A stretch of 60,863 nt of DNA from a virus. Positions 43,513-51,744 of this stretch are shown one piece after another. The translations under genes and the position numbers were made by a program. The DNA lies in IMG/VR virus record IMGVR_UViG_3300032333_000288, positions 1 to 60,863 of that record; one strand, written 5' to 3'. The notes beneath the pieces were generated by a model. It worked only from the letters and a program-made list of their open reading frames with translations, did no database searches and was not told the origin of the DNA. The number at the start of each line of letters is the position of its first letter. Positions within the stretch are counted from its first letter, which is position 1.

Positions 43513-43942
43513 GGTTCTCGGCCTTCACCAGGTCAAGCTCCAGAGCCGCGAGAGCGTTCCAGGCGACCTGGGCGAGGTGTAGGCACTGAGTGTCTGCATC
43601 GACCTGTTCGCCACGCCCCAGAGCCAGCATATGGCGCACCATGGCGTCCATGTATCGCTCTTGCCCGTTGGGTACTTCCTTCCACCCGTTGGGGCTGTAT
43701 TTGATGGCCCCCTTGGTGGTCACGTCGGCCACTGCTGCCAGGGCACGCGAAAAACCGCCGACGCAGAGCCACGCTCGGATCTTGCCGGCGTCGAGCTTGG
43801 CGCCCGGGGTGTTGGCCGGCACGCCGAAGGGGTCGGCCTCGGCGCGTCGGTCGGATGGGTGGGGTAGCTCTTGGCCAGTGAGCATGGCGCACCACGGGGC
43901 GTGCTTGCCTCCTGCGACGATGCAGTTGCACGGCGTGCTCAC
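43496..43942 (-). CDS. DUF5664 / MazG-fold nucleotide pyrophosphohydrolase-like protein
   Basis: A 148-aa protein, GTG start coupled by GTGA. After a small Cys-rich N-terminus (PCNCIVAGGKHAPWC), it follows the DUF5664 layout: AKLDAGKIRAWLCVGGFSRA, VADVTTKGAIKYSPNGWKEV, RYMDAMVRHMLALGRGEQVD, and HLAQVAWNALAALELDL. This all-helical family is annotated as dATP/dGTP diphosphohydrolase and includes the MazZ-type enzymes of phages that replace adenine. No PurZ gene is in the window, so the most that can be said is a nucleotide-pool role. Confidence 0.8.
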   Translation of the reverse strand: MSTPCNCIVAGGKHAPWCAMLTGQELPHPSDRRAEADPFGVPANTPGAKLDAGKIRAWLCVGGFSRALAAVADVTTKGAIKYSPNGWKEVPNGQERYMDAMVRHMLALGRGEQVDADTQCLHLAQVAWNALAALELDLVKAENHGRKA

Positions 43943-44484
43943 GTCTTCACCTTCTTCCCGTTCATCGCCGCGAAGATCGCCTGGATGAGTTGCGCCTGGT
44001 AGATCGCGTCCTGCAAGGCGTTGTGGTGCGTGCCCAGGCGCGGCACGGACACGTTCTTCGCCGCCGGCAGGTTCTTCAGCGTGCGCAGGCAGCGGTTGTT
44101 CCAGAACTTCCAGGGGATCGGGACAGTGGTCTGGGTGTAGGCCAAGGCCAGCATGGGCTGATCGAAGTCAGCCCCGTTGCCCCACATGAAGCTGTCGGTG
44201 CCGCCGAGCCAGTCGCTGAATTCGCACAGCGCAGTCTCCAGGCTCACCTTGTTCGGTTCATGGAACACCTTCTGCGCAGCAGGCGACTGTTTCGTCCACC
44301 ACACCAGGGTGTCCTCCTGGATGCGGCGCTTGTAGTCCAGATTTGAGTCGATGCTGATGCAGCGGTAGAAGCCGCCATCGTCGATCTGGTTGGTGTCAGG
44401 ATCGAAGCGCACGGCCCCGATTGACAGGATCACCGCGTCAGCCACGGTGCCGAGAGTTTCGAGGTCAACGGAGACGTGATTCAA
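43939..44484 (-). CDS. DnaQ-like 3'-5' exonuclease
   Basis: A 181-aa DEDDh exonuclease of the Rv2179c-like type. Start codon TTG at 44484, with GGAG 6 bases upstream. Motifs: exo I VDLETLGT with Asp7 and Glu9, exo II near residues 100-107 (FMWGNGADFDQPML), and exo III GTHHNALQDAIYQAQ with the catalytic His and Asp. It removes 3' nucleotides from DNA or RNA; in this block it probably supports replication or RNA turnover. Coupled by GTGA to the DUF5664 gene. Confidence 0.9.
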   Translation of the reverse strand: MNHVSVDLETLGTVADAVILSIGAVRFDPDTNQIDDGGFYRCISIDSNLDYKRRIQEDTLVWWTKQSPAAQKVFHEPNKVSLETALCEFSDWLGGTDSFMWGNGADFDQPMLALAYTQTTVPIPWKFWNNRCLRTLKNLPAAKNVSVPRLGTHHNALQDAIYQAQLIQAIFAAMNGKKVKT

Positions 44485-44549
44485 AGCAGCTCCAAAGAGA
44501 AGGGAGAGGCCCCGCCTCGTGGCGGGGACTGTCGAAGCGAACCGAACGA

Positions 44550-44942
44550 TCAGGCCGTGGCGGGCGCCGCCACCTTGGGGCCGCGCTTCGCCGGTTCGGC
44601 GGGCGTGGCAGCAAGCGCGGTGAGCTGACCGTTCAGCTTGTCGCGGCCCTTGCCGGCGGCGTCGAAGACCTTGGTGTGCTTCTTCGTCGCGGCGTCGAGC
44701 GCCTTCTGGGCGGTGGCGATCAGCTTGTCGCCTTCCTTCTGGGCGGCGGTCACGGTCTTGCTGGCCGTGGCGACCAGGGCGTCGGCCTGCTTCTTGGCGG
44801 CAGAGAGGGCCTTCGTCGCGGCTGCGACTTCGGTCTCACTGGTCTTGACGCCGGCGTTCACCAGCTTGAGGGCCTGCTTCAGGCCGGTCTCGGCCTGCTT
44901 CTTTTCGGCCACGGAGAGGATTTTCGAGGGAGCGCGTGCCAT
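44550..44942 (-). CDS. Ala/Lys-rich helical protein, histone H1-like in composition
   Basis: A 130-aa protein, more than half Ala, Lys, Thr and Val. Residues 8-105 form one long amphipathic helix with repeated TKALSAAKKQADAL-like heptads, and the tail (AEPAKRGPKVAAPATA) resembles the basic Pro-containing tail of H1-like proteins. AAGGAAAAA lies upstream of the ATG. It could coat or compact DNA, or be a coiled-coil partner of the replication proteins. The first 107 bases are also covered by the end of the upstream gene in another frame. Confidence 0.65.
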   Translation of the reverse strand: MARAPSKILSVAEKKQAETGLKQALKLVNAGVKTSETEVAAATKALSAAKKQADALVATASKTVTAAQKEGDKLIATAQKALDAATKKHTKVFDAAGKGRDKLNGQLTALAATPAEPAKRGPKVAAPATA

Positions 44943-45153
44943 GGAATTTTTCCTTGAGTTGGCGGTTGTAGGACAGCTCGTTGAGTCGGACTGCCCGGGA
45001 AATGAGACGGTCCAGGATGGACTGCCTCCGCTGGCTTGATGCCTCCAGGTGAAGGCAGGCCAACACTTCTTCTTCAGTCAGTTCGTCGAGTGTCGAGGTC
45101 AGGCTCTTGTACGAGACGAGAGCCTGGTTGATGTAGTACCGGCGAACTGCCAT
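44836..45153 (-). CDS. hypothetical protein whose 3' end overlaps the H1-like gene
   Basis: A 105-aa ORF. The first 68 residues (MAVRRYYINQALVSYKSLTS, LDELTEEEVLACLHLEASSQ, RLISRAVRLNELSYNRQLKE) look like a real helical protein. The last 35, translated from the region shared with the H1-like gene, are basic and low-complexity (RGRKEAGRDRPEAGPQAGER) and may be only a fortuitous extension. Ribosome-binding site weak. No family recognised. Confidence 0.6.
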   Translation of the reverse strand: MAVRRYYINQALVSYKSLTSTLDELTEEEVLACLHLEASSQRRQSILDRLISRAVRLNELSYNRQLKEKFHGTRSLENPLRGRKEAGRDRPEAGPQAGERRRQDQ

Positions 45154-45191
45154 GAAGTTTCAGTCAGTGAAGAGGGGCTTGCGCCCCGGGA

Positions 45192-45974
45192 TCAGCGGCG
45201 CACTTGCGGGCGCTTCGGCGCGGCCTTGGCCGGGGCCTTCGCCACACCGTAGCCCGACACGTCGGGCTCGACAGCCAGCATGGCCTGCGCCTCGGCCTGA
45301 CGCCCGAAGTGGTCGCCTAGGTTCGGGTTCGGCTGCGGGTCGCTGAACACCAGCTTCGGGTAGGTCTCGTTGGCGTCCAGGCCCACCTCGACGACCACGC
45401 CCGCGGGCACGGTCTGGAAGGTGCGCGCGACGCCGGCTACAAAGCCGTCGAAGCCACGGATGCCGGTCGGGCTCACGTTGAGCTGCCACAGCGGGGTCTC
45501 GGCATCGCCATCGGGCGGCAGCACGGCCAGCGAGCGCTCGTTCTTGCACGCCTTGCCCTTGCCCTTCGAGCCGAACATGTTCATCGGGCAGACGGCGCAG
45601 CTCGCGGCTTGGGGCAGCGGGCTGTTCGGGCTGGGCACCAGCTTGAGCGGGTTCGTGCCGATGGCGAAGCAGACGGGCGACTCGATGTTGTTCGCGTCGT
45701 AGTCGTTCTCGTAGAACATGTTGCGCGCCACGAAGTCCACCACCACCATCGGCACGGGGCCGGGGGTTGCGGTGCCGTCGGGCATGGTCATCTTGCCGGC
45801 TTGCAGCTTGATCTTGCTGCCGCCGGGCGGGGCGATGCGGTCACCGAGGGCGGCGATCTGAGCGGCAATGGCCTCCTTGATGGAGACGACGCCGCCAGCG
45901 CTGGGCTTGCGGACAGCGACGGAGGTGGAGGCCGGGCCGTTGGCCTGGAGGGGTTGAGCTTTCTTGGTAGCCAT
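45192..45974 (-). CDS. phage replication-region protein with Cys cluster, ssDNA-binding candidate
   Basis: A 260-aa protein. After a flexible Ala-rich N-terminus the core is beta-rich: SKIKLQAGKMTMPDGTATPG, VVVDFVARNMFYENDYDANN, then a Cys motif ASCAVCPMNMFGSKGKGKAC (C-x2-C and a later Cys, possibly a metal site), LWQLNVSPTGIRGFDGFVAG, and VGLDANETYPKLVFSD. The C-terminus is a disordered Pro/Ala/Lys tail. Proteins of this shape lie beside polymerase genes in many phages and may bind single-stranded DNA, but that is inference. A copy of the 20-bp element sits just upstream of its ATG. Confidence 0.65.
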   Translation of the reverse strand: MATKKAQPLQANGPASTSVAVRKPSAGGVVSIKEAIAAQIAALGDRIAPPGGSKIKLQAGKMTMPDGTATPGPVPMVVVDFVARNMFYENDYDANNIESPVCFAIGTNPLKLVPSPNSPLPQAASCAVCPMNMFGSKGKGKACKNERSLAVLPPDGDAETPLWQLNVSPTGIRGFDGFVAGVARTFQTVPAGVVVEVGLDANETYPKLVFSDPQPNPNLGDHFGRQAEAQAMLAVEPDVSGYGVAKAPAKAAPKRPQVRR

Positions 45975-45980
45975 GTGTCG

Positions 45981-46000
45981 ATCTTTCTTCGAGGTTCGAG
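45981..46000 (-). promoter_or_regulatory. copy of the 20-bp phage repeat element (site 5)
   Basis: Read on the minus strand: CTCGAACCTCGAAGAAAGAT, ending 6 bases before the ATG at 45974. It shares TCGAACCTCGAAGA with the site at 6565. Its place directly before the start codon means a bound protein or transcription start here would also affect translation signals. Confidence 0.6.
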
Positions 46001-46001
46001 A

Positions 46002-46472
46002 TCAGGTGGACAGCGTGCGCAGGTTGATGCGACGCTTGAGGAAGGGCATGACGCCCGGGACGTGCTTCTTCGCCGTCTTCACGTCGAAGTCAGCGCCTGC
46101 GCCGTTGAGAGCGGCCAGAACTTCCTTGTAGGCGGCGTCAGAGACACGGCGGTGGAGGAGATGGAAATACTTCTTCTTGGCGATGAACTCGTAGAAAGCC
46201 TTCCAGCCTTCTTCGCCTTGGACATCCGCGGCGACGCTGTACGTGAAGGACAGAGACGCGGCCTTGCCGGTGGCCTTCTGGAGCCCGTCGGTGTCCATGA
46301 CGGTCATCAGCTCCTCCTCGATCGCCTTCATGTCTTTGCCGAGTTTTTCGAGGGCGGTGTCGTGGACGCGCTTGGCTTCACGCAGCGCCCAGAGCTTGTC
46401 GATCAGAGTACCGACGGAGCGCGCAGAGGCGACCTTGACGGCGAGTTTGGGAGGGGCGGCAACAGCGACCAT
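46002..46472 (-). CDS. conserved helical replication-region protein
   Basis: A 156-aa protein; the start is ATG 46472 with AAGGAG about 9 bases upstream. The N-terminal half is a coiled coil (LIDKLWALREAKRVHDTALE, KLGKDMKAIEEELMTVMD); the second half has FYEFIAKKKYFHLLHRRVSD and a basic end (KRRINLRTLST). It pairs with the Cys-cluster protein downstream and looks like a small DNA-metabolism accessory. No precise family. Confidence 0.7.
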   Translation of the reverse strand: MVAVAAPPKLAVKVASARSVGTLIDKLWALREAKRVHDTALEKLGKDMKAIEEELMTVMDTDGLQKATGKAASLSFTYSVAADVQGEEGWKAFYEFIAKKKYFHLLHRRVSDAAYKEVLAALNGAGADFDVKTAKKHVPGVMPFLKRRINLRTLST

Positions 46473-46511
46473 GTGTTCGGGCTCCTTGAACGGATCGTTA
46501 GAGAAAGTGTA

Positions 46512-46531
46512 ATCTAAGTTCGATCTTAGAT
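46512..46531 (-). promoter_or_regulatory. perfect inverted-repeat copy of the 20-bp element (site 6)
   Basis: On the minus strand, ATCTAAGATCGAACTTAGAT: a 7-bp arm ATCTAAG, six-base centre, and exact inverse CTTAGAT. It lies in the 79-base gap before the gene starting at 46472, 39 bases upstream of its ATG. Confidence 0.7.
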
Positions 46532-46551
46532 GTCGAAGGGTGAGAAAAATT

Positions 46552-46866
46552 TCAGGTGTGCACGCTCCACTTGTGTTCGAGGCCGGTCTTCTCCAGGCTG
46601 ACGGTGAGGGCCGGAGAGCTGCCGTCCAGAGGCTGGCCGGGGCCACTGTAGATTAGCCCGCCGTTGAACCAGCGGGTGCCGTCGGGTTTCTTCATGAGGA
46701 ACTCGAAGCTGTGCGGGGCGAAGTCGCGATGCAGCTCGACGGTGTTGTCACCTTCGCCGTAGCCGGCGAGGTAGTCGAGACGTTCGGTGAGCTGCTTGGC
46801 GCAGTTGTTCGCGACGGCCCACTGGAGGGTCATGAGAAAGTGGTCGGGGTCTTTGAACTCGATCAT
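46552..46866 (-). CDS. hypothetical protein, 104 aa
   Basis: An acidic, aromatic small protein: MIEFKDPDHFLMTLQWAVAN, LTERLDYLAGYGEGDNTVEL, then APHSFEFLMKKPDGTRWFNG and SLEKTGLEHKWSVHT. It resembles small phage proteins with the HRDFAPHSFEF...G..W.NGGLIY layout and no known role. It follows the gene ending at 46872 with TAG, TCG, ACA, TGA running into its ATG. Confidence 0.68.
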   Translation of the reverse strand: MIEFKDPDHFLMTLQWAVANNCAKQLTERLDYLAGYGEGDNTVELHRDFAPHSFEFLMKKPDGTRWFNGGLIYSGPGQPLDGSSPALTVSLEKTGLEHKWSVHT

Positions 46867-46871
46867 GTCGA

Positions 46872-47447
46872 CTACTCCGCGCGTACGGTGAACCCGAAGG
46901 CCATCAGATCGGCCAGCAGGTTGGAAGTCGTCGCTAGTGGGTAGGGCTTGGCGATCTTAGGGATGTGCGGGGCCAGTTCAGGCAGGCGCTCCAACGCCTT
47001 CTCGACCGTGCGGACGCTGTTGAGCACGGCACGCAGTTGGCTCTTCGTTCGCAGGTACGCTTCAGCCAGCGCGGTTGCCTCAGCCGTCAGCTCCACGAAG
47101 TCGGCCTCGTGAACTTCGTCCTTGTGATGCGCGGTCGTGGGCACTGCGGGGTCGACCTGAACGCGATGCCCACCATAGTGCATGGTGGACTCGAATGCCT
47201 GATCGAGGATCTTGTGCGGGTTCCACTCTGCGTTGCCTGTCCAGACAGAGTCAGTCCACTGCAGCCACTCACGTGGCACCGTCTTTGAGAGGGCCACCAG
47301 CCCCGGAGGAGCGTCGCGCTCCAGCATGGCACACGCATGAGCACTAACGCGCTTCTCTAGCGCGTCACGTCGCTCCTGGAAAGTCGTCGAAGCGAGGACG
47401 CTGGAGACGATCTCGTCGATCATCGTCTTGTTGAGTCGTGTTGCCAT
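46872..47447 (-). CDS. helical phage protein, possibly Nmad5-like
   Basis: A 191-aa protein starting MATRLNKTMIDEIVSSVLAS. The first 60 residues (a basic helix, RRDALEKRVSAHACAM) followed by LVALSKTVPREWLQW and a C-terminal helix (SQLRAVLNSVRTVEKALERL, LPELAPHIPK) resemble the Nmad5 nucleotide-modification-associated group in order and size, but I cannot confirm the family from memory. If right, it would hint at modified bases in this phage. Confidence 0.55.
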   Translation of the reverse strand: MATRLNKTMIDEIVSSVLASTTFQERRDALEKRVSAHACAMLERDAPPGLVALSKTVPREWLQWTDSVWTGNAEWNPHKILDQAFESTMHYGGHRVQVDPAVPTTAHHKDEVHEADFVELTAEATALAEAYLRTKSQLRAVLNSVRTVEKALERLPELAPHIPKIAKPYPLATTSNLLADLMAFGFTVRAE

Positions 47448-47520
47448 GGGTGTTCCTATTGAGTGATCCGTTGAGTGACGATGTGGAGGGCCGCTTTGCG
47501 GAGTTGATCTGAGCCATAGC

Positions 47521-49629
47521 TCACTTGCTGTAGTTGAAGGCGTGTCCACCCTCGGAAGACAGCGGGAGGTCTTTGCACCAGTCGAGCGGTACGGTCATGC
47601 GCTTGAGCATCTTGGCCGACGCAGACGACGCCTGAGCCTTCTTGACGCAGGCCACCATCTCGTCGTGCGTGGTCATCACCATGCGCATCGACTTGCTGAG
47701 GTCGAGCATCTGGTACATGACGATGATGCGGGCCAGGGCCTGCACGATGTTCTCGCAGAGGAGACCGCCGTAGATTTTCTTGCGGATGGGCTGGCCCTTC
47801 AGCGTCGAGGCGTAGGTCCACTCGTCCCACCCCTTGTCGCCGACGACCTTTCTCAGGTCGGGGTAATGCAGCCGCATGCCGTTCGGCAACCAGATGCAGT
47901 CTTTCTCCCAGTTCAGTGGGCCGTGGCTGCCTTCGCGGCCAGCAGCCATGTCTTCGATGATGTTGTTGCAGATGTCCCAGCCCTTGGCGATCTTGTCGTT
48001 CTTGCGGCGGTAGGTCTGCACCCAGCGCTTCGCTTCTTCGAGCGTGATGAAGATGGGCGGGCCACCGAGCGCACCCTTCGCCAGGGTGATCTGGAGCTTG
48101 GTTGGCCCCATCTGGAAGCCGAGGCCGAGGGTCAGCACTTTGCCGACGAAGCGCTCAGTCTTGTCGTCCTTGGTGATCGTGCGCCCATAGATGAGCGAGG
48201 CCATCAGGCAGTATGGGTCGGCGCCGGTCTTCGCGTCGCTGGCCTTGAACGCAGCCAGGATGTCGTTCTGCTTCCAGAGCCATGCGTTGACCCGTGCCTC
48301 GATTTGGCCTGAGTCACCGACGGCCAGCTCGTAGCCAGGTGGGGCTTCGATGGACTCGCGCAGGGCGCCGCCACGCTTGAGGTTCTGCAGGTTCCGTTTG
48401 TCGCCGCCGCCCAGCCGGTGCGTGTGCGCGCGGCTGTAGGCGTAGTAGGCGGGCAGAGTGCCATGCTTCGCTGAGGTCAGCATGCGCTCGGCGCGGGTGA
48501 TGTTCGTCGTGCTCTTGACGGCAATACGGGTGTCCACGAGCAGGCGCAGACGCTCGGACTTTGCTGTCATCTGCTTGATGCCCTCCGTGGTGTTCACGTC
48601 GGGCACAGCCGTCCAGCGCGTGGTGTCGTCAGGCAGGTTGACGAACTCCACGTCATCCTTGGCAAAGGCATAGGCCCATTTGCCGTCTTCGTCAGCCTCA
48701 CGCGCAGCTTTGTCCTTCTTCATCCAGGCTGGGCTGAGCTTGACCGGCGGGTCCACGCCTTCTGCGATCAGCAGATCGGCGAAGCGGTTCGTGCTGCCCA
48801 CGATGCGCTTGACGATCAGAATGTCGCGCTCCTTGCCTTCGAGTGCGCGTTCGACCTTTGTCTTGAGCACGGTCTTGTCGGTGTAGAACGGCTTCGGGTC
48901 GAGCACGGAGAGGAAGAGGGTCTCGCGTTCGGCCAGCTCGCGCGCCAGCTCGGCTTCGACGCGGGCCACGTTCACACGCAGGACCGGCTCGCAGAACATG
49001 CGGACCAGCACGTCGATGAGGTCGATCTCTTCGCTGGGCAGCGCGTAGACCATCTCTTGGAATACGCGCAGAGTCTCGTCGCCGTCGTTCAGGCAGTACG
49101 TCGAGGCTTCGGCATAAAGGGCCGGCGACCAAACGAGAATGCCTTTGGTCTTTTCGAGTACGTCGTGAATCTTGCCTGCTCCGCCGTAGAAGACTGAGAC
49201 CTCATCCAGGCCGGCGCCGATTTCGTTGGAGTGGATGCCGCGGGCCATGGACAGAGTGTCGTAATAGAAACTCGGAACCACACCGTAGTGGTGGCTGAGA
49301 ATGAGGCCGTCGAATTGGGTGTGGTGGCAGAGCAGGCCATGGGTGCCCCAGTTGATCTTGCGGAGTTCGGCTTTGATCTTGTTCGGCGGGATGATGCGGG
49401 CCGGCTTCAGGCCGACCTTCAGATACATCATCTGCGCCTTGAAGCGCGGGTCGCGGACGTATTCGGAAGTGGACAGTTTGGAAAGCGTGTAGTCCTGGTC
49501 GTAGTAGGTTTCTATGTCTACTACAACGAGTCTGTTCCAATCAACTTCTTTGGCTTGAAATGCAGGGCGGGCAAAATCCGGAGCGATGCGGCTAGTGACC
49601 TTACGAAGAGTGTTTTGCCAAGCGTTCAT
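47521..49629 (-). CDS. DNA polymerase, family A, with proofreading domain
   Basis: The replicative polymerase, 702 aa from ATG 49629, whose A overlaps the stop of the HNH gene (ATGA). The frame is open to 49749 but inside that gene. Exo I is LVVVDIETYYDQDY with Asp38 and Glu40. Pol motif A reads VGDSGQIEARVNAW near residue 438, motif B KVLTLGLGFQMGPTK near 505, and motif C MVMTTHDEMVACV near 654. The ribosome-binding site is weak, so expression may depend on coupling. It forms the core of the replication block with helicase, ligase and exonuclease. Confidence 0.94.
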   Translation of the reverse strand: MNAWQNTLRKVTSRIAPDFARPAFQAKEVDWNRLVVVDIETYYDQDYTLSKLSTSEYVRDPRFKAQMMYLKVGLKPARIIPPNKIKAELRKINWGTHGLLCHHTQFDGLILSHHYGVVPSFYYDTLSMARGIHSNEIGAGLDEVSVFYGGAGKIHDVLEKTKGILVWSPALYAEASTYCLNDGDETLRVFQEMVYALPSEEIDLIDVLVRMFCEPVLRVNVARVEAELARELAERETLFLSVLDPKPFYTDKTVLKTKVERALEGKERDILIVKRIVGSTNRFADLLIAEGVDPPVKLSPAWMKKDKAAREADEDGKWAYAFAKDDVEFVNLPDDTTRWTAVPDVNTTEGIKQMTAKSERLRLLVDTRIAVKSTTNITRAERMLTSAKHGTLPAYYAYSRAHTHRLGGGDKRNLQNLKRGGALRESIEAPPGYELAVGDSGQIEARVNAWLWKQNDILAAFKASDAKTGADPYCLMASLIYGRTITKDDKTERFVGKVLTLGLGFQMGPTKLQITLAKGALGGPPIFITLEEAKRWVQTYRRKNDKIAKGWDICNNIIEDMAAGREGSHGPLNWEKDCIWLPNGMRLHYPDLRKVVGDKGWDEWTYASTLKGQPIRKKIYGGLLCENIVQALARIIVMYQMLDLSKSMRMVMTTHDEMVACVKKAQASSASAKMLKRMTVPLDWCKDLPLSSEGGHAFNYSK

Positions 49630-50054
49630 GTTTTGTTTCGTGAATTGGGCGTAAAGACTGCGTCGTACGTCAGTGTGTTTCGCCTGTGTCGCCAGAGGCG
49701 ATGGTGTAGAGTCGTCGGCAGAATTCGTAGCTTTTCGGCCCACTCCCAAGTCTTGAGCGTCTGCCCTCGGTATGTAATGTTTAGGGTGTAGTTGCGGTTT
49801 CGAGATTGAGTTCGTTTGTCGGCCCAGCGGCAGTTGTTTCTTGAGTAGCTGCGTTTGTTGTCGCGACGATCTAAAGTTGTTCCGTCAGGACGAAGACCCA
49901 TTGACGCTACAAAACCTTCATAGGTAAGCCACGATGAGGGAACAGTGATTCCTCTTGCACCGTAATAGGCAAAGTCTGTCGCGTTCGGGTTGAGGCAGCG
50001 GTTTTTCATCATCTGCCAAGACCGATAAGTAGGCTGATGTACGTTCTTCTTCAC
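49626..50054 (-). CDS. HNH homing endonuclease-like protein, between helicase and polymerase genes
   Basis: A 142-aa protein, GTG start overlapping the helicase stop (GTGA), stop overlapping the polymerase start. It has the phage HNH pattern: YRSWQMMKNRCLNPNATDFA, YYGARGITVPSSW, TTLDRRDNKRSYSRNNCRWA and then NRNYTLNITYRGQTLKTWEW, a region that resembles NUMOD-type DNA-binding helices. It is related to the protein at 55626. The local sequence is less GC-rich than its neighbours, a sign of recent arrival. It may spread by cutting the helicase-polymerase junction of relatives. Confidence 0.85.
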   Translation of the reverse strand: MKKNVHQPTYRSWQMMKNRCLNPNATDFAYYGARGITVPSSWLTYEGFVASMGLRPDGTTLDRRDNKRSYSRNNCRWADKRTQSRNRNYTLNITYRGQTLKTWEWAEKLRILPTTLHHRLWRHRRNTLTYDAVFTPNSRNKT

Positions 50055-51457
50055 ACCGCTGCCTCCTTCGCCGGGCGTTTGATCCTGTACGCCCCGGCAG
50101 TCAATGTCTCGAACATGCCGAGCAGGTTCGCCATGCGAGCGCCCTTGCCCATGCAGTTTGTGTAGGCCCAAGCGTCGGCCTCGCAGTCCTCGGCCAGGAT
50201 GACGATGGTCTCGGTCTTCTGCGTCTGGCCAATGCGGCGCTGGCGTGAGGATGCCTGAATGAACAGGGCGGTGTCGTGCGTGGGCGAGGACCAGATCGTC
50301 GAGGTGCCACGGGTCAGAGTCTGCCCGTGGCCGACAGTTTTCGGGTGAGCGAACAGGGCGTCGAACTCGCCGTTCTGGTAGCGCTGCACGTAGGCTAGGC
50401 GGTCAGCGTCGCTGGTGCCGCCGTCGAAGACTGCGTACTTCAGGCCGCGCTTGTCGACTTCAGCGACGAGCAGATCACGCTGGTGCTTCCACATGAACAA
50501 CACGAGCGGATGTACACGCTGTTCGACCAGGTCGAGGATCATCTCGTAGCGCCCAGTGTCGATGACATGGTACTGGTCAGGCGACGAGTAGACCGCACCG
50601 CTGGCGACTTGGAGTAGCTTTGTGGCCACAGCAGCAGCGTTGATGGCGGTGATGCCACCAGCCTTGCCCAGGTTCAAGAGCTGGGTCGCGGCCATCTCTT
50701 CATAGGCTCGGCGCTGAGTTGCCGACATCGTGTAGCTCAGCGTGTACTGGTGGTTCTCAGGGATGTCGGCGCAGTCGTCGAGCCGGTGGCGAATCGTGAT
50801 GTCGGAGAGCAGGCTGAACACTGCTTCTTCGGCACCGTCCTTGTCCTGCCACTCGATCATCTTCGAGCCGTGGCCGACCTGGACGGGCGTGCACACGGAC
50901 TGACGGAAGGGGAAGTACAGCTTGCCCAGGCGAGCGCCGCCATCGAGCAGCAGGGCCTGGTGCCATACGTCTATGATCGTGCGGCTGTTGGGCGTCGCAG
51001 TCATTGCGGCGCGGTAAGTGAAGTGCTTGACGATCTTGAAGATGGCTTTCGAGCGCTGGCTGTTGTAGTGCTTGAAGGCGTCGCTCTCATCCATGATGAT
51101 CTCGCTGAAGCGGGCGAAGAACGCCTTCGGCTGCTTGGCGAGCCAGTTCACGGCATCATGGTTCGTGATGTAGGCGTCGGCCTTCGTGGCGAACGCCTCG
51201 GCGCGGTTGTTGGCGTTAGCGACGACGGTCTTCAGGCCAGGGGCGAACTTCTTGAAGTCCGCGGCCCACACGGAGCGCAACGTGGAGCGGATGCCGATGA
51301 CGAGGGCACAGCCACCGCCTTTCTTGCGGCGTTTCTCGAAGGCCCAGATGCGCACAGCAGTCTTGCCTGTGCCGGCGTCGCTCATGTCGAAGACGATGGG
51401 CGTCTTGTCGTTGTGCTTGAGGCTGACGACCTGGTGCTTGAATGGCTTGTAGATCAT
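50051..51457 (-). CDS. SNF2-type superfamily 2 helicase
   Basis: A 468-aa DNA-dependent ATPase. Motif I is SDAGTGKT with Lys32 of the P-loop; motif II is IIMDESD near 118-125; motif III is TATPNSR near 155; the second RecA lobe has VLFMWKHQRDLL near 310; motif VI is QASSRQRRIGQT near 400, a SNF2-family Q-x-x-x-R-x-x-R-x-G-Q signature. The likely role is replication or recombination fork remodelling. ATGA coupling upstream. Confidence 0.93.
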   Translation of the reverse strand: MIYKPFKHQVVSLKHNDKTPIVFDMSDAGTGKTAVRIWAFEKRRKKGGGCALVIGIRSTLRSVWAADFKKFAPGLKTVVANANNRAEAFATKADAYITNHDAVNWLAKQPKAFFARFSEIIMDESDAFKHYNSQRSKAIFKIVKHFTYRAAMTATPNSRTIIDVWHQALLLDGGARLGKLYFPFRQSVCTPVQVGHGSKMIEWQDKDGAEEAVFSLLSDITIRHRLDDCADIPENHQYTLSYTMSATQRRAYEEMAATQLLNLGKAGGITAINAAAVATKLLQVASGAVYSSPDQYHVIDTGRYEMILDLVEQRVHPLVLFMWKHQRDLLVAEVDKRGLKYAVFDGGTSDADRLAYVQRYQNGEFDALFAHPKTVGHGQTLTRGTSTIWSSPTHDTALFIQASSRQRRIGQTQKTETIVILAEDCEADAWAYTNCMGKGARMANLLGMFETLTAGAYRIKRPAKEAAV

Positions 51458-51744
51458 GGCTTGAAGGTAAGGGCGCGGTTGAGGCGATAGACCCAGTCTT
51501 TCGCCCAGATGTCTTTCTCGATCTGTTCGATGAATTCGAGAGGAAAGCCGTACATCTGGGCGATGCGGCTCAGAGACAACTTGCAGCAGCGGATGTGTGC
51601 CTCAATGGCGGGCGTGTCTCGGATGCGTCGCACCGTGTAATCGGTTTGGTTGGATACGTCGTCGCGTTTTGCTCGACGAGCAGTGAGGTTCAACGGGGCC
51701 TGCGCACGTGAGCCGCCGGCACCATGAAACACGTACGACTTCAT
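51454..51744 (-). CDS. small HTH-like protein
   Basis: A 96-aa basic protein. The C-terminal half EAHIRCCKLSLSRIAQMYGF followed by PLEFIEQIEKDIWAKDW looks like a helix-turn-helix of the kind used by homeodomain-like or sigma-like DNA-binding proteins. The N-terminus is loop-rich (YVFHGAGGSRAQAPLNLT). It sits between two nuclease/helicase genes and may be a DNA-binding accessory or regulator. Coupled by ATGA. Confidence 0.65.
   Translation of the reverse strand: MKSYVFHGAGGSRAQAPLNLTARRAKRDDVSNQTDYTVRRIRDTPAIEAHIRCCKLSLSRIAQMYGFPLEFIEQIEKDIWAKDWVYRLNRALTFKP

Noticed and set aside
43496-43942. Full 2-aminoadenine (Z) genome pathway
   Set aside because: Only a DUF5664 protein is seen; PurZ is absent from the window.
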